A stretch of DNA of 64,000 nucleotides from Shimia_B sp039815465 (lineage in GTDB: Bacteria; Pseudomonadota; Alphaproteobacteria; Rhodobacterales; Rhodobacteraceae): assembly GCA_039815465.1 (NCBI GenBank), contig JBCBZG010000001.1:62001-126000 (forward strand), written 5' to 3'. The position numbers were made by a program, and so were the translations under genes. The notes under the pieces are model-generated. The model had not been told where the DNA came from, ran no database searches, and worked only from the letters and a program-made list of their open reading frames with translations. Shown piece after piece: positions 52,570-60,880 of the stretch (positions are counted from its first letter, which is position 1; each line of letters starts with the position of its first letter).

Positions 52570-53445
52570 ATGGCAAAGCGCATCCCCTCCCTCAATTGGC
52601 TGCGCGTGTTCGAGGCTGCGGCGCGCACCAATAGCTTCGCGCGCGCGGCGGAGCGTTTGGCGATGTCGCCGCCTGCAGTGAGCCAACAGATCCGCGCGCT
52701 TGAGGACCACCTGGGTCGCCCGCTCTTTGAGCGCGCTGCGGCGGGGGTGACGCTGACTGAGGCGGGACGGAGCCTGCTTGTCGTAACCAGCGATGCCATC
52801 GGACGGATGGAAGCCGCGGCAGAGGCGCTGTCGGCGCCGAGCGGCCCGCCGCTGGTCATTGGCGTGTCGCAAACGCTTTATACCGGGTGGCTCGCGCCGC
52901 GGCTTGCGCGGTTTTTGGCGGCGCAGCCGGACGTGACGCTGGAATTCCGCTCTCTCCTCGGGCGTGAAACACCGCCGCGGGACGCCACGCTTTGGATCGC
53001 GTTTGGTCAGCCGCCGCCAGGGACGGAGAGCATAAAGCTCTTTGGTGAAACGCTTATCCCAGTGGCCCATGCCCGGTATGCGGAGCTGATTGAGCGGGTC
53101 GAAGATGTGCTTGATCACCCGCTCATTGAGGTGACCGATCATCGCAAGAACTGGGCGCACGTGTTGGGCCGCGACGTGCTGCCTGCCAGCGCGAAGGTCA
53201 TCCAGGTTGACACAACACTGGCGGCGCTAAGCCTTGCGGGGTCTGGCTGCGGCCTTGCGCTGTCGCGGCCCCCGGCGAGCGATGACCTGGTGGCCCGATT
53301 TGATCTGGTGCCCTGCTTACCCAGCCTCGCCGTGGACGGGGTGGAACACTACCATATCGTGTCGAACGCCGGGGCCCGGCTGGGCGCTGGCGCGGTTGCC
53401 TTCCGCAACTGGATCGTCGCGGAGGCCAGCAGCGCAGCCCGCTAG
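52570..53445 (+). CDS. LysR-family transcriptional regulator
   Basis: A 291-residue LysR regulator. The N-terminal helix-turn-helix (residues 5-65) reads PSLNWLRVFEAAARTNSF and AAERLAMSPPAVSQQIRAL; the C-terminal ligand domain starts around 90. The PSLNWLRVFE start is that of the GcvA-like subgroup. It is divergent from the PhyH/HD pair and likely controls it. Its stop codon overlaps the stop of the opposing gene in a shared CTAG. Confidence 0.92.
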   Translation: MAKRIPSLNWLRVFEAAARTNSFARAAERLAMSPPAVSQQIRALEDHLGRPLFERAAAGVTLTEAGRSLLVVTSDAIGRMEAAAEALSAPSGPPLVIGVSQTLYTGWLAPRLARFLAAQPDVTLEFRSLLGRETPPRDATLWIAFGQPPPGTESIKLFGETLIPVAHARYAELIERVEDVLDHPLIEVTDHRKNWAHVLGRDVLPASAKVIQVDTTLAALSLAGSGCGLALSRPPASDDLVARFDLVPCLPSLAVDGVEHYHIVSNAGARLGAGAVAFRNWIVAEASSAAR

Positions 53446-54623
53446 GGTCGCTTGAGCGCCGCCATCTGCGCCAGGTGATCGGAAAAGGCGGCGGCGCCTA
53501 CCCCCTCGTCCAAGGCGCGGGTCAGGTAGGCGGCCTGGGTCTCAGGCGCTAGCCCGCGCGTCGGCGGGTCGCGGTCGAGGTTCGTTGGAAAGGAATACCC
53601 CTCCGCCGTGGCAGCGATCACCGCAGCGATTTCCAGGGGCGCCAGCCGCCCGGAGCGCTGTGCGTCGACGAGATGCGGATAAACAAGCGTGCACATCCTA
53701 TCGCGGTCGATGGTTTCCATCGCGCGGCCAAAGGCCGACGAGACCTGAAGCAGGTTCGCGAAGCGGTGGATGTCATCGCTCGTATTCGCCCCAGCCGCGT
53801 GGAAAAGCGCGGGGTTAAAGAACAGCGTGTCGCCCTTGCGGAGCGGGATTTGCACATAGCGATCCTCAAACAGCGCGCGGAAGTCATCGCGCCGCCACGC
53901 CGCGTAACCCGGGCGGTAAGCCTGGGAGAACGGGAGTAGCTTTGTCGGGCCGCTCTCAATGGGCATGTCGCAATGGGCGACTGCCCCTTGCAGGGTCAAT
54001 ATGGGGGAAATGTCGTGGACATGGGCGGGGTAGGATGCGCTTACATCCGCGGTTTGAAAGCCCAGATGGTAGTCCCGGTGCGCTTGCTGGGCCGCGCCGC
54101 CGGGGTGGACCAAATTGACCTGCGCCGTCATTTGCGCGTTGGGGCCGAGCCATGCCTCGCAGACTGCGGCGATGGCGGGCGGTGCGAAGTAGTCCACAAA
54201 AACCTCTGGCGCGGCTTCGCACAGTTTTTGCAAGCTGTTCCAGATGCGGTCATTGGCGCCGGAGGCGGCAAAGTGGTCTGCCCCGCCGCCGCTGGCCTGC
54301 TTTTCATGCTCAATGATGTGCTCGTAGATGGCCGTGGCGGCATCAAGGACGGACGTGTCGCGGTAGGTGTTTTTGAGCACGACCACGCCCGCGCCTTTGC
54401 TCAAAACCCGCGCCCATTCGCCCATGAGGGCGCGCCGTGTGTCCGGGGCCGCTAGCTGCTCGCTCAGCTGGGCAGCGTCGTAAATTGGTATTTTATGGGT
54501 GATTTCCGTTGCACTCGGCACGTCCTCCGGCTGCGTCTTCTGGCTGATCAGCGCCTCAAACGCGTTCAGGTCGCAGGCCTCTGGCTCGTAATAGGCGACC
54601 TCGGTGTCCACGGTGTCTTTCAT
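53442..54623 (-). CDS. Large PhyH-family oxygenase
   Basis: A 393-residue protein, longer than typical PhyH enzymes because of an N-terminal extension of about 100 residues. The HxD pair is in QQAHRDYHLGF and the distal site in FFNPALFHAAGANTSDD. It is divergent from a LacI regulator, and its end overlaps the convergent LysR gene by four bases. I cannot name a substrate; the neighbourhood of another PhyH-HD pair suggests oxidation of a related small compound. Confidence 0.85.
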   Translation of the reverse strand: MKDTVDTEVAYYEPEACDLNAFEALISQKTQPEDVPSATEITHKIPIYDAAQLSEQLAAPDTRRALMGEWARVLSKGAGVVVLKNTYRDTSVLDAATAIYEHIIEHEKQASGGGADHFAASGANDRIWNSLQKLCEAAPEVFVDYFAPPAIAAVCEAWLGPNAQMTAQVNLVHPGGAAQQAHRDYHLGFQTADVSASYPAHVHDISPILTLQGAVAHCDMPIESGPTKLLPFSQAYRPGYAAWRRDDFRALFEDRYVQIPLRKGDTLFFNPALFHAAGANTSDDIHRFANLLQVSSAFGRAMETIDRDRMCTLVYPHLVDAQRSGRLAPLEIAAVIAATAEGYSFPTNLDRDPPTRGLAPETQAAYLTRALDEGVGAAAFSDHLAQMAALKRP

Positions 54624-54677
54624 GGTGTCCTCCCTTATGCCCCGTGATCCTACGCCAGTTACCGTTGCGGGGCGGGC

Positions 54678-54699
54678 AAAAACACATCAAAAACACATC
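54678..54699. repeat. Tandem 11-base direct repeat before the LacI gene
   Basis: AAAAACACATC occurs twice without spacer (54678-54688, 54689-54699), immediately before the ATG of the LacI-type gene and within its 77-base divergent region with the PhyH gene. A period of 11 places both copies on one helix face, so it could be a protein site. It also covers where the ribosome site would be, leaving no clear Shine-Dalgarno. Confidence 0.7.
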
Positions 54700-54700
54700 A

Positions 54701-55720
54701 ATGACCCACCGCTTCCCGATCAAAGAGATCGCCCGCCAGGCCGGCCTCGGGCCCGCGACGGTGGACCGTGTGCTCAACAACCGGGCCCATGTCAGCGACC
54801 AGACCCGGCGACGCGTCCTGGCCGCGATGGAGGAGCTTGAAGGCCAAGAAACCCAGCTTGCGGCCCGCGGGCGGAGGCTCTTTTTCGATATGGTGGTGGA
54901 GGCCCCCGCCCGGTTCAGCCGGGAGGTGCGGAAGGCCACGGAGGCTGTGCTGCCCGAAATCGGGATCGCCGTCTGCCGCCCGCGGTTCATTTTTCAAGAC
55001 ATCATGGAAGAGGCGGAGGTGGTCGACACCTTAAGGCGCATTGCCAAACGCGGCAGCCAGGGCCTGTGCCTAAAGGCCCGCGACACTGCACCGATCCGCG
55101 AAGCGGTCGAGGAGCTCGCGCGCGCAGGCATCCCGGTCGTCACGTTGGTGACCGACATTGGGAGCCCGGCGCGGCTCGACTACGTTGGGCTCGACAACGC
55201 GAGTGCGGGGCGCACGGCGGCTTACTTGATCCGCCAGACGCTGGGCCCCGCATGCGGCACTGTCTTGGCCACCCGCAGCCACGAGGATTTCTTGGGCGAA
55301 CAAGAACGTGAGGCCGCCTTTGTCGCGGCCCTGAGCGCCGCCTGCCCCGCGTTGCGCGTCGTATCCGTTCAGGGCGGCGGCGGCGTTGGCTACGGAACCG
55401 CGCAAGTCCTTGAGCGTGCGTTACACAGTCAAAGCGACGTCTACGCCGTCTATTCCATGGGGGGTGGGAACCAGTCCATCCTGCGGACGCTCAAGCATCT
55501 TGGGCTCCGCCCCCGGGTGTATGTCGCCCATGACTTGGATCAGGATAATCGCGCGCTGATCGCTGGCTGCCACATCGACTACGTTTTACACCACGACCTG
55601 CGCGCAGACATCAGGAACGCATTCACGGCCTTTCTCGCGTTTCATCGCTTGGCCCCTGCCCCGACGGCTGCGGCGCGCTCAACGGTGCAGATCCTCACGC
55701 CAGAGAACCTGCCGCTGTGA
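54701..55720 (+). CDS. LacI-family transcriptional regulator
   Basis: A 339-residue regulator with an N-terminal LacI helix-turn-helix (residues 5-25, IKEIARQAGLGPATVDRVLN), a hinge near 55 and a periplasmic-binding-protein-like sensor domain from about residue 65 to the end. The sensor end resembles the sugar/polyol-type subgroup (TLVTDIGSPARLDYVGLDN). ATG at 54701 is chosen because the DNA-binding domain begins there. It is divergent from the large PhyH gene, which it probably controls. Confidence 0.9.
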   Translation: MTHRFPIKEIARQAGLGPATVDRVLNNRAHVSDQTRRRVLAAMEELEGQETQLAARGRRLFFDMVVEAPARFSREVRKATEAVLPEIGIAVCRPRFIFQDIMEEAEVVDTLRRIAKRGSQGLCLKARDTAPIREAVEELARAGIPVVTLVTDIGSPARLDYVGLDNASAGRTAAYLIRQTLGPACGTVLATRSHEDFLGEQEREAAFVAALSAACPALRVVSVQGGGGVGYGTAQVLERALHSQSDVYAVYSMGGGNQSILRTLKHLGLRPRVYVAHDLDQDNRALIAGCHIDYVLHHDLRADIRNAFTAFLAFHRLAPAPTAAARSTVQILTPENLPL

Positions 55721-55723
55721 CGC

Positions 55724-56719
55724 CTAGCCTCGCCGCGTGGTGCGAATCACCTGCTCCGGCATCGCTGCGCCAAGCGGGTACTCAAGGCGATCCAGCACCC
55801 CGGTCGCGATCTGCATCCGCACAAGCCGCCCATCACCCACCACAATCAGCGCCGTCTTTCCGTCCCCTCCATCGAGGACATGAAACGGCTCCGCCGGGAG
55901 GGTGGCCGTAGCGATGGGTGCGCGGGTTTGGGCATCGAACACCTCCGCAAAGCCCTGATCTTGCTCTGCGAGATAGGTCGACACGATGATATGCTTGCCG
56001 TCAGGGGTGGCATAGGGCCAGCCCGGCACGCCTTTGAGCGGCACCGTATCCACCACGCGGCGCGACGCGGTATCAATGACGTGGAACAGGGGGCGACAGA
56101 AGTCGCCGACATAGAGCAAGTCCCGGTCCGGGGCGTGCCAGATCGCTTGGGACCCGATATCGAGCGGGATCGTCCCGATCATCCGTCCCTGTGTAGCGTC
56201 ATGGATGCCGATATAGGGCACTTCCTTATGGGCGGAGTAGATCACATGCCCGTCTCGCGAAGGCGCCAAAAAGTGGCAGCGCGTTTCGCTATGAACCGTC
56301 CGCACGATTTGGAGCGTGTCCGGGTCGAGCACTAGGATGCACTGATTGCATTCCGCCGTGACCCAGATCCGCCCCAGGTGGTCTTTGGCCAGACCATGAA
56401 GACCGGTGTAAAGGTCGGTGTCGATCACGCTCTCCAACCTCATCAACGCGATGTCGAGTACGGCGATCTGATTGTTGGGGGTGTTCTCCGGGTAGCCCGC
56501 ATCGCCGTAAAGCGTCACGAAGGCGCGTTTGCGGTTCTTTGACAAGATGATTTCATGCGGTTTCGCTGTCGGGGTCCCCACCACCGGCGCCGCGAGTACA
56601 TCGCCGGTATCCTCATCGATAAAGGCCACGGTCTGATTGCCCTTTACGGTGGCGAGCAGCATCGCGCGAGCCTCCAACGTGGTTCCGTTCATGGGGTGAA
56701 GTGCTGAAAGCGTGGTCAT
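55724..56719 (-). CDS. YncE-like beta-propeller protein
   Basis: A 331-residue protein with repeated YVTN-type blades (for example VAFIDEDTGDVLAAP, ILVLDPDTLQIVRTV, FHVIDTASRRVVDTVPL). There is no clear signal peptide, so it may be cytosolic, unlike most YncE proteins. Possible ligands: six scattered Cys/His positions including AECNQCIL and VGDFCRPLFH. It lies 15 bases downstream of the TauE-type gene and likely shares its GntR-type operator. Confidence 0.8.
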   Translation of the reverse strand: MTTLSALHPMNGTTLEARAMLLATVKGNQTVAFIDEDTGDVLAAPVVGTPTAKPHEIILSKNRKRAFVTLYGDAGYPENTPNNQIAVLDIALMRLESVIDTDLYTGLHGLAKDHLGRIWVTAECNQCILVLDPDTLQIVRTVHSETRCHFLAPSRDGHVIYSAHKEVPYIGIHDATQGRMIGTIPLDIGSQAIWHAPDRDLLYVGDFCRPLFHVIDTASRRVVDTVPLKGVPGWPYATPDGKHIIVSTYLAEQDQGFAEVFDAQTRAPIATATLPAEPFHVLDGGDGKTALIVVGDGRLVRMQIATGVLDRLEYPLGAAMPEQVIRTTRRG

Positions 56720-56734
56720 ATCAGCAGTCCCAAT

Positions 56735-57562
56735 TCAAACAGCGGCAGAGATGAAACGTGCGGCCACGACCAAAAGGAACGCGCCAAAGAGCAGTTCAAG
56801 GTGCCGCTGTGACAGGCCGTGGGCCATCCGCGCACCAAGCGGCGCAAAAAGCAGGGTCAAAGGCACAATCGCCGCGAGCGCGATGAGGTTCACGTAGCCA
56901 AGCGACAGGGGCGGCAGCTCCGCCTGGTTTGCGCCGACCGCCATGTAGGTGAGCATACCGGGGACAGCGATCAGCACGCCCAGACCTGCCGATGTCGCGA
57001 TCGCTTGATGGATGCTGCGACCAAAGCTGGTCATGAAGACAGTGTTCAGGTTGCCACCGCCGATCCCCATGAAGGTGGACACAAAGCCAATGCCAAACCC
57101 CGCCCCAGCGCGCCAGGGCTGCGGGGGGAGGTCGCGGCCAAAGCGCCAGCTGTCACGGTTCAGGACCATCTTGATCGCGATCGAGATCGCTACCGCGGCA
57201 AAGATCAGCCTGAGCACTTCGCCAGAAACGGCCGCCACAAAGACACCCGCAATGAGCACACCCAAAGGGACCCAAACGATCCAAGATCGCAGGAGCGCCC
57301 GGTCCGGCGCGCAGCGGGCGCTGTGGGACCTGTAGGATTGCACCGACGTCGGTACGATGATGGCCAGCGATGTTCCGACCGCTAGGTGGATGCGCACGCT
57401 GTCCGGCACGCCAAGAAGGCCAAAGAACTCCACCAAGATCGGGACGAGTACGGCCCCCCCGCCGATGCCAAACAGCCCGGCGAGTACCCCCGCGATGGAG
57501 CCCGCCAGCGCCATCCCAAGCGCCATAAGGCCGATACCGCCCACGGTTACGGTGGTGAACAT
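56735..57562 (-). CDS. TauE/SafE-family membrane transporter
   Basis: A 275-residue membrane protein with about eight helices. The duplicated family motif is visible: AGLFGIGGGAVLVPIL in the first half and FMGIGGGNLNTVFM in the second. TauE/SafE proteins move organosulfur or related anions, mostly outward. The ATG at 57562 is chosen as the family start; the extra upstream frame crosses the ACCAAT operator region. It forms a two-gene unit with the beta-propeller. Confidence 0.88.
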   Translation of the reverse strand: MFTTVTVGGIGLMALGMALAGSIAGVLAGLFGIGGGAVLVPILVEFFGLLGVPDSVRIHLAVGTSLAIIVPTSVQSYRSHSARCAPDRALLRSWIVWVPLGVLIAGVFVAAVSGEVLRLIFAAVAISIAIKMVLNRDSWRFGRDLPPQPWRAGAGFGIGFVSTFMGIGGGNLNTVFMTSFGRSIHQAIATSAGLGVLIAVPGMLTYMAVGANQAELPPLSLGYVNLIALAAIVPLTLLFAPLGARMAHGLSQRHLELLFGAFLLVVAARFISAAV

Positions 57563-57598
57563 CGCGGATCCTCTCTGCCTTTGGTGAGTCTTCTCTCG

Positions 57599-57629
57599 AC
57601 CAATATGAACCAATATGAATATTGGTTCA
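57599..57629. promoter_or_regulatory. GntR-type operator cluster upstream of the tauE unit
   Basis: Half-sites ACCAAT at 57599-57604 and 57609-57614 and ATTGGT at 57621-57626. The last two are the core of a perfect inverted repeat with 11-base arms (57606-57616, 57619-57629). Two halves are ten bases apart, one helical turn. The same ACCAAT...ATTGGT pair recurs before gntR/doxX and before the FAH gene. Confidence 0.7.
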
Positions 57630-57641
57630 AGGCAGCGCGGA

Positions 57642-58037
57642 TCAGAAGAGGTGATCGACGGCCAAAGCACCTCCTCCGCCGAGGGCCAGCGCGAATGCCA
57701 TCCCTAGGTAAGCCACGCCAATTGACCAGGAGTGTTGGCCCGGTGCCAGAAACGGTTCATCGCTCACCCGGATGAGCTTATAGAGGATCCCCGCATTGAC
57801 GACGCAGTTTGCCAGCGCCGCGATCTGTGTCAGAAATCCCATAAAAATCAACACTCCCCCAACTGTCTGGATCAGAGCAACGGCAATGGCCACGGGGCGC
57901 GACAAGCCCCAGGTCCCACGGAATTTGTCCAGGCTGCCCCATTTATGGACCCCATGGGAAAAGGTGAGCGCCCCAAAGGTGAGACGCAGGCACAGGAGGC
58001 CAAGCCCGGGATATGCAAGCTCCATGGTAGGTCCCAT
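57642..58037 (-). CDS. DoxX-family membrane protein
   Basis: A 131-residue four-helix membrane protein of the DoxX family (RLTFGALTFSHGVHKWGSLD near the N-terminus, FMGFLTQIAALANCVVNAG later). DoxX-like proteins accompany quinone-linked oxidation in some organisms, but many are uncharacterised. ATGs at 58037 and 58025 are both possible. It faces gntR divergently and lies upstream of the tauE unit. Confidence 0.85.
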   Translation of the reverse strand: MGPTMELAYPGLGLLCLRLTFGALTFSHGVHKWGSLDKFRGTWGLSRPVAIAVALIQTVGGVLIFMGFLTQIAALANCVVNAGILYKLIRVSDEPFLAPGQHSWSIGVAYLGMAFALALGGGGALAVDHLF

Positions 58038-58074
58038 TCTCTGTTCGTGCTACACTAATCTTTCCGATCACCCC

Positions 58075-58091
58075 ACCAATGACACATTGGT
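58075..58091. promoter_or_regulatory. GntR-type operator in the doxX/gntR divergent promoter
   Basis: ACCAAT-N5-ATTGGT, 38 bases before doxX and about 85 bases before gntR. The half-sites match those at 57599-57626 and 59658-59695, so the encoded GntR protein may control both divergent genes and itself. Confidence 0.65.
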
Positions 58092-58176
58092 TGGCCCGGT
58101 CAAAATACTATCTCCATGATCCAAGGCTGCTTCCCTTGCGAGCGGGAACGCATTCGCGCAAAGTAAACAGAGCGCT

Positions 58177-58866
58177 ATGGAAAAAAGGCGACGAGAACTC
58201 ATGTCCGACAATGGTCACAGCGCCCTGGTTCAATTGCGCGCGTTCATTGCAAACCACGGGATCGCCACCGGCGATCGACTGCCGCCGGAGCGTGAATTGG
58301 TCGACCTTCTCGGAGTGACGCGCAATGATCTGCGCAAGGCCTTGGCACTGCTGGAGGCGGACGGGGCGATCTGGCGCCATGTCGGGCGGGGCACCTTCGT
58401 GGGCGCACGACCGGACGCGGACCGCACGACGTTGCCCACCATGGCAGAGCGGGCGAGCCCGGTTGAGGTGATGAACGCTCGGATCCTAATCGAACCAGCG
58501 CTTGCGGGGTTTGCGGCCACCCATGCCTCCACCGCTGATATAAGGGAGATGCGCACGGTCGCGGACCGCTGTCGCCACGCGCGCAACTGGCGCGAATATG
58601 AAACGCAGGACAACGCGCTGCATCGGGCAATTGCGGAGGCGTCGAATAATACGGTGCTGACCGCGGTGTTCGATACGCTGAACGCGATCCGGCGGACGGT
58701 TGTGTGGGGGCGCGACCGGGGCGGCGACGGTCCACCTCCGCCGGATCACCACAGCTTTGCACAGCACGACCGCATCCTCGATGCGATCAGCAACCGCGAC
58801 CCGGAGGCCGCGCGCGCGGAAATGCGCGACCACCTCCAGGCGGTTGCGCGCAAACTTATGGGATAG
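58177..58866 (+). CDS. GntR-family regulator, FadR subgroup with FCD domain
   Basis: A 229-residue regulator with an N-terminal winged helix-turn-helix (about residues 15-75, GDRLPPERELVDLLGVTRND) and a C-terminal FCD all-helical domain (about 95-225, with the metal-site residues in the ETQDNALHRAIAEAS segment and HDRILDAI). FCD domains sense organic acids. ATG at 58177 is used; another at 58201 is possible. Its gene is three bases from the convergent FAH gene and is ringed by matching operators. Confidence 0.9.
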   Translation: MEKRRRELMSDNGHSALVQLRAFIANHGIATGDRLPPERELVDLLGVTRNDLRKALALLEADGAIWRHVGRGTFVGARPDADRTTLPTMAERASPVEVMNARILIEPALAGFAATHASTADIREMRTVADRCRHARNWREYETQDNALHRAIAEASNNTVLTAVFDTLNAIRRTVVWGRDRGGDGPPPPDHHSFAQHDRILDAISNRDPEAARAEMRDHLQAVARKLMG

Positions 58867-58869
58867 GTG

Positions 58870-59571
58870 CTAGACGACTGTCACTCTGATCGCGTCAATG
58901 CCTTCAACGGCGCCATCCATAGTGTCGCCCCGGTTAACCGGCCCAACGCCTGCTGGCGTCCCCGTCATAATGAGGTCCCCGGGCTGCAGAACAAAGAGGC
59001 GGGACAGGTAGGATATCACCTCCTCGCTCTTCCAGATCAACTGGTTGAGGTCGCCGTTTTGCTTGAGCACCCCGTTGACTTTGAGCGTGACGGCCCCGTG
59101 TGTCGGGTGCCCGATCACTGTCGCCGGGTGGATGGCCGACATAGGGGCGGAGTGTTCAAAGGATTTTCCCACCTCCCACGGCCGCCCCATTTTCTTGGCG
59201 ACACCTTGTAAGTCGCGCCGCGTCATATCAAGGCCAACGGCGTAGCCATAAACGTGATCGAGCACGTTGGGCACAGCGATATCTGCCCCGCCTTTGCCTA
59301 TGGCGATCACGTGTTCCATTTCGTAGTGGACGTTGTCAGACTGCGGCGGGTACGGAAAATCCGCACCAGGCTGCAAGATCGTGTCGGGCGATTTTTGGAA
59401 AAAGAACGGCGGCTCCTTGTCGGGGTCGTGCCCCATCTCCACCGAGTGGGCGGCGTAGTTGCGACCCACGCAATAAATGCGATGCACTGGAAAAAGACCG
59501 TCACTGCCCGCCACAGGCAGCGTCACAAGCTTGGGTGCGTCGACGACGAGGGGTAGGTTCAAGTCTGTCAT
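58870..59571 (-). CDS. Fumarylacetoacetate hydrolase (FAH) family protein
   Basis: A 233-residue FAH-fold enzyme with metal ligands in MEHVIAIG (Glu) and DMTRRDLQ (Asp), YGYAVGLDMTRRD and MTGTPAGVGPV. Small FAH proteins of this type hydrolyse acylpyruvates or fumarylpyruvate, and some decarboxylate oxaloacetate. Operator half-sites lie 87-125 bases upstream, matching those at gntR and tauE. The end is three bases from the gntR stop. The exact substrate is open. Confidence 0.88.
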   Translation of the reverse strand: MTDLNLPLVVDAPKLVTLPVAGSDGLFPVHRIYCVGRNYAAHSVEMGHDPDKEPPFFFQKSPDTILQPGADFPYPPQSDNVHYEMEHVIAIGKGGADIAVPNVLDHVYGYAVGLDMTRRDLQGVAKKMGRPWEVGKSFEHSAPMSAIHPATVIGHPTHGAVTLKVNGVLKQNGDLNQLIWKSEEVISYLSRLFVLQPGDLIMTGTPAGVGPVNRGDTMDGAVEGIDAIRVTVV

Positions 59572-59657
59572 TGGCGTGTCCTTTTCGTGTGGGTGGGATG
59601 CCTTGCGCGCCGGCGCACAGGGGCCGCGCTTGAGAATGACCTACTTCGGGGGCCCCC

Positions 59658-59695
59658 ATTGGTCAACCAATTTTATAATTGGTTGTCGCATTGGT
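59658..59695. promoter_or_regulatory. GntR-type operator cluster upstream of the FAH gene
   Basis: Four half-sites: ATTGGT at 59658-59663, ACCAAT at 59666-59671, ATTGGT at 59678-59683 and ATTGGT at 59690-59695. The middle pair forms a perfect inverted repeat with nine-base arms (CAACCAATT/AATTGGTTG, 59664-59685). The first pair reads ATTGGT-CA-ACCAAT, the outward orientation typical of FadR-type sites. Confidence 0.7.
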
Positions 59696-60016
59696 CTGCG
59701 GCGGTTGCCCCCCCGGAAACATATCGACGATCCGCGCCCCGCCAAAGGACCTGTCCATCACGACATGAACGGTCCCCTGTTTCTCGGTATGTATGGTTAA
59801 AGTTATAGCATCTTTCATGGGCTCCAAAATCGAAGTCAGCAGCCCGTGGAACCCGCCAGACTCCTCGTTTTGGGTTTCGAAAGAGGACTGTTGGGCGATC
59901 AATTCCGCATAGGTCGCGCCCGCGGCCGTTCGGACTGCCGACGCGGTTTCATAGCTCAGACCTTGGACGTTTTGCAGTAGGTCATTAAATTCTGTGTCGC
60001 GGGCTGAAGCGCTGCA
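59663..60016 (-). pseudogene. Possible gene remnant or non-ATG gene upstream of FAH
   Basis: An open frame of 117 codons between in-frame stops reads like real protein (for example EFNDLLQNVQGLSYETA, then ITLTIHTEKQGTVHVVMDRS) but has no ATG until its last 50 codons, only TTG or CTG. It overlaps the operator cluster at its 3-prime end. I do not recognise it. It may be a decayed gene end, or a small protein starting at a rare codon. Apart from this frame and the operators, 59572-60079 contains no clear gene. Confidence 0.3.
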
Positions 60017-60079
60017 CTAAAATGCGTTAGGACAGAATCTCGGACCCCATCCGACGGGACGCCCGGCAAACCGTGTCGG

Positions 60080-60880
60080 CTACGGTGGCGTCAGCCAGTC
60101 TGCCCTTGGGAACGCCGGGCGGAAATAGGCGATCATGCGGCCCTCCTCCGGGGCTTCAGCGCCGCTTTCCCACGGCGCCACACCATGGAGCGTGAGGCGG
60201 TGGATGATGTAGGCCTGCCCGGGTTGCGCGTGAACGATGCGGCGCGTGCAGGTCTCGAAACAGTGCTTGCGTGCGGATTGGTAGATCTCGGTGAGGTCTG
60301 TTTGCGCCCAGGCGCCAATGTCGGTTTGGGCGAGTGCGTCGCGAAAGGCGGCGCGCATGATTTCGTGGCTTCCTTCCCAAACGACCATGGGGCTCGCGCC
60401 CGCTGCACAGGCGTTGAGTGGGATGCCAAGGACAAACGCGTGGGGCTCCTGCATCATGCGCCGCCGCGCGGGGCCAACGGGGAGCAGCCCGTCGACATGG
60501 GCCGCGTCGCGGGTGCGGCGGAATCGGTGTGCGGCATCGCTTTCGCCGGGGTCCTGGCGCGGGTAGCCCGGGTAGACAATCGACAGCTGTCCTGCATCCC
60601 AGGTGGGTGTGCTGCCGAAAACCTCACCCGCAATCCGCACCACGCGACCCCGGAGCTGCGGCCCGCCGGGAAGGGCACCACGCACGTCGTTCGGCAGACT
60701 GTTGACGCCCGCAAACCATGTGCCGCCGTGGCGAAGCCAGGCTTTGCGAGCATCGGGGTCTGCCGCGATCTGTGCCGCATGGGGCGCGACATAGGTGACC
60801 CAGGGCAACAGCTCCGCATCGTCGACACACAGCCACCCGGTGTCCGCAAGCTGGGATAGATCGGCTGCTTGTTCCGTCAT
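60080..60880 (-). CDS. PhyH-like Fe(II) oxygenase-fold protein
   Basis: A 266-residue protein with the iron-binding HxD in AAHVDGLLP and a distal histidine in IIHRLTLHGVAPW, followed by arginine in RMIAYFRP for 2-oxoglutarate. It is only distantly PhyH-like; RIAGEVFGSTPTWDAGQLSI (partly) is unusual. Its start is followed downstream by an unrelated gap; upstream it is preceded by dusA, whose stop overlaps its start (ATGA), so the two are co-translated. The substrate is unknown. Confidence 0.7.
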   Translation of the reverse strand: MTEQAADLSQLADTGWLCVDDAELLPWVTYVAPHAAQIAADPDARKAWLRHGGTWFAGVNSLPNDVRGALPGGPQLRGRVVRIAGEVFGSTPTWDAGQLSIVYPGYPRQDPGESDAAHRFRRTRDAAHVDGLLPVGPARRRMMQEPHAFVLGIPLNACAAGASPMVVWEGSHEIMRAAFRDALAQTDIGAWAQTDLTEIYQSARKHCFETCTRRIVHAQPGQAYIIHRLTLHGVAPWESGAEAPEEGRMIAYFRPAFPRADWLTPP

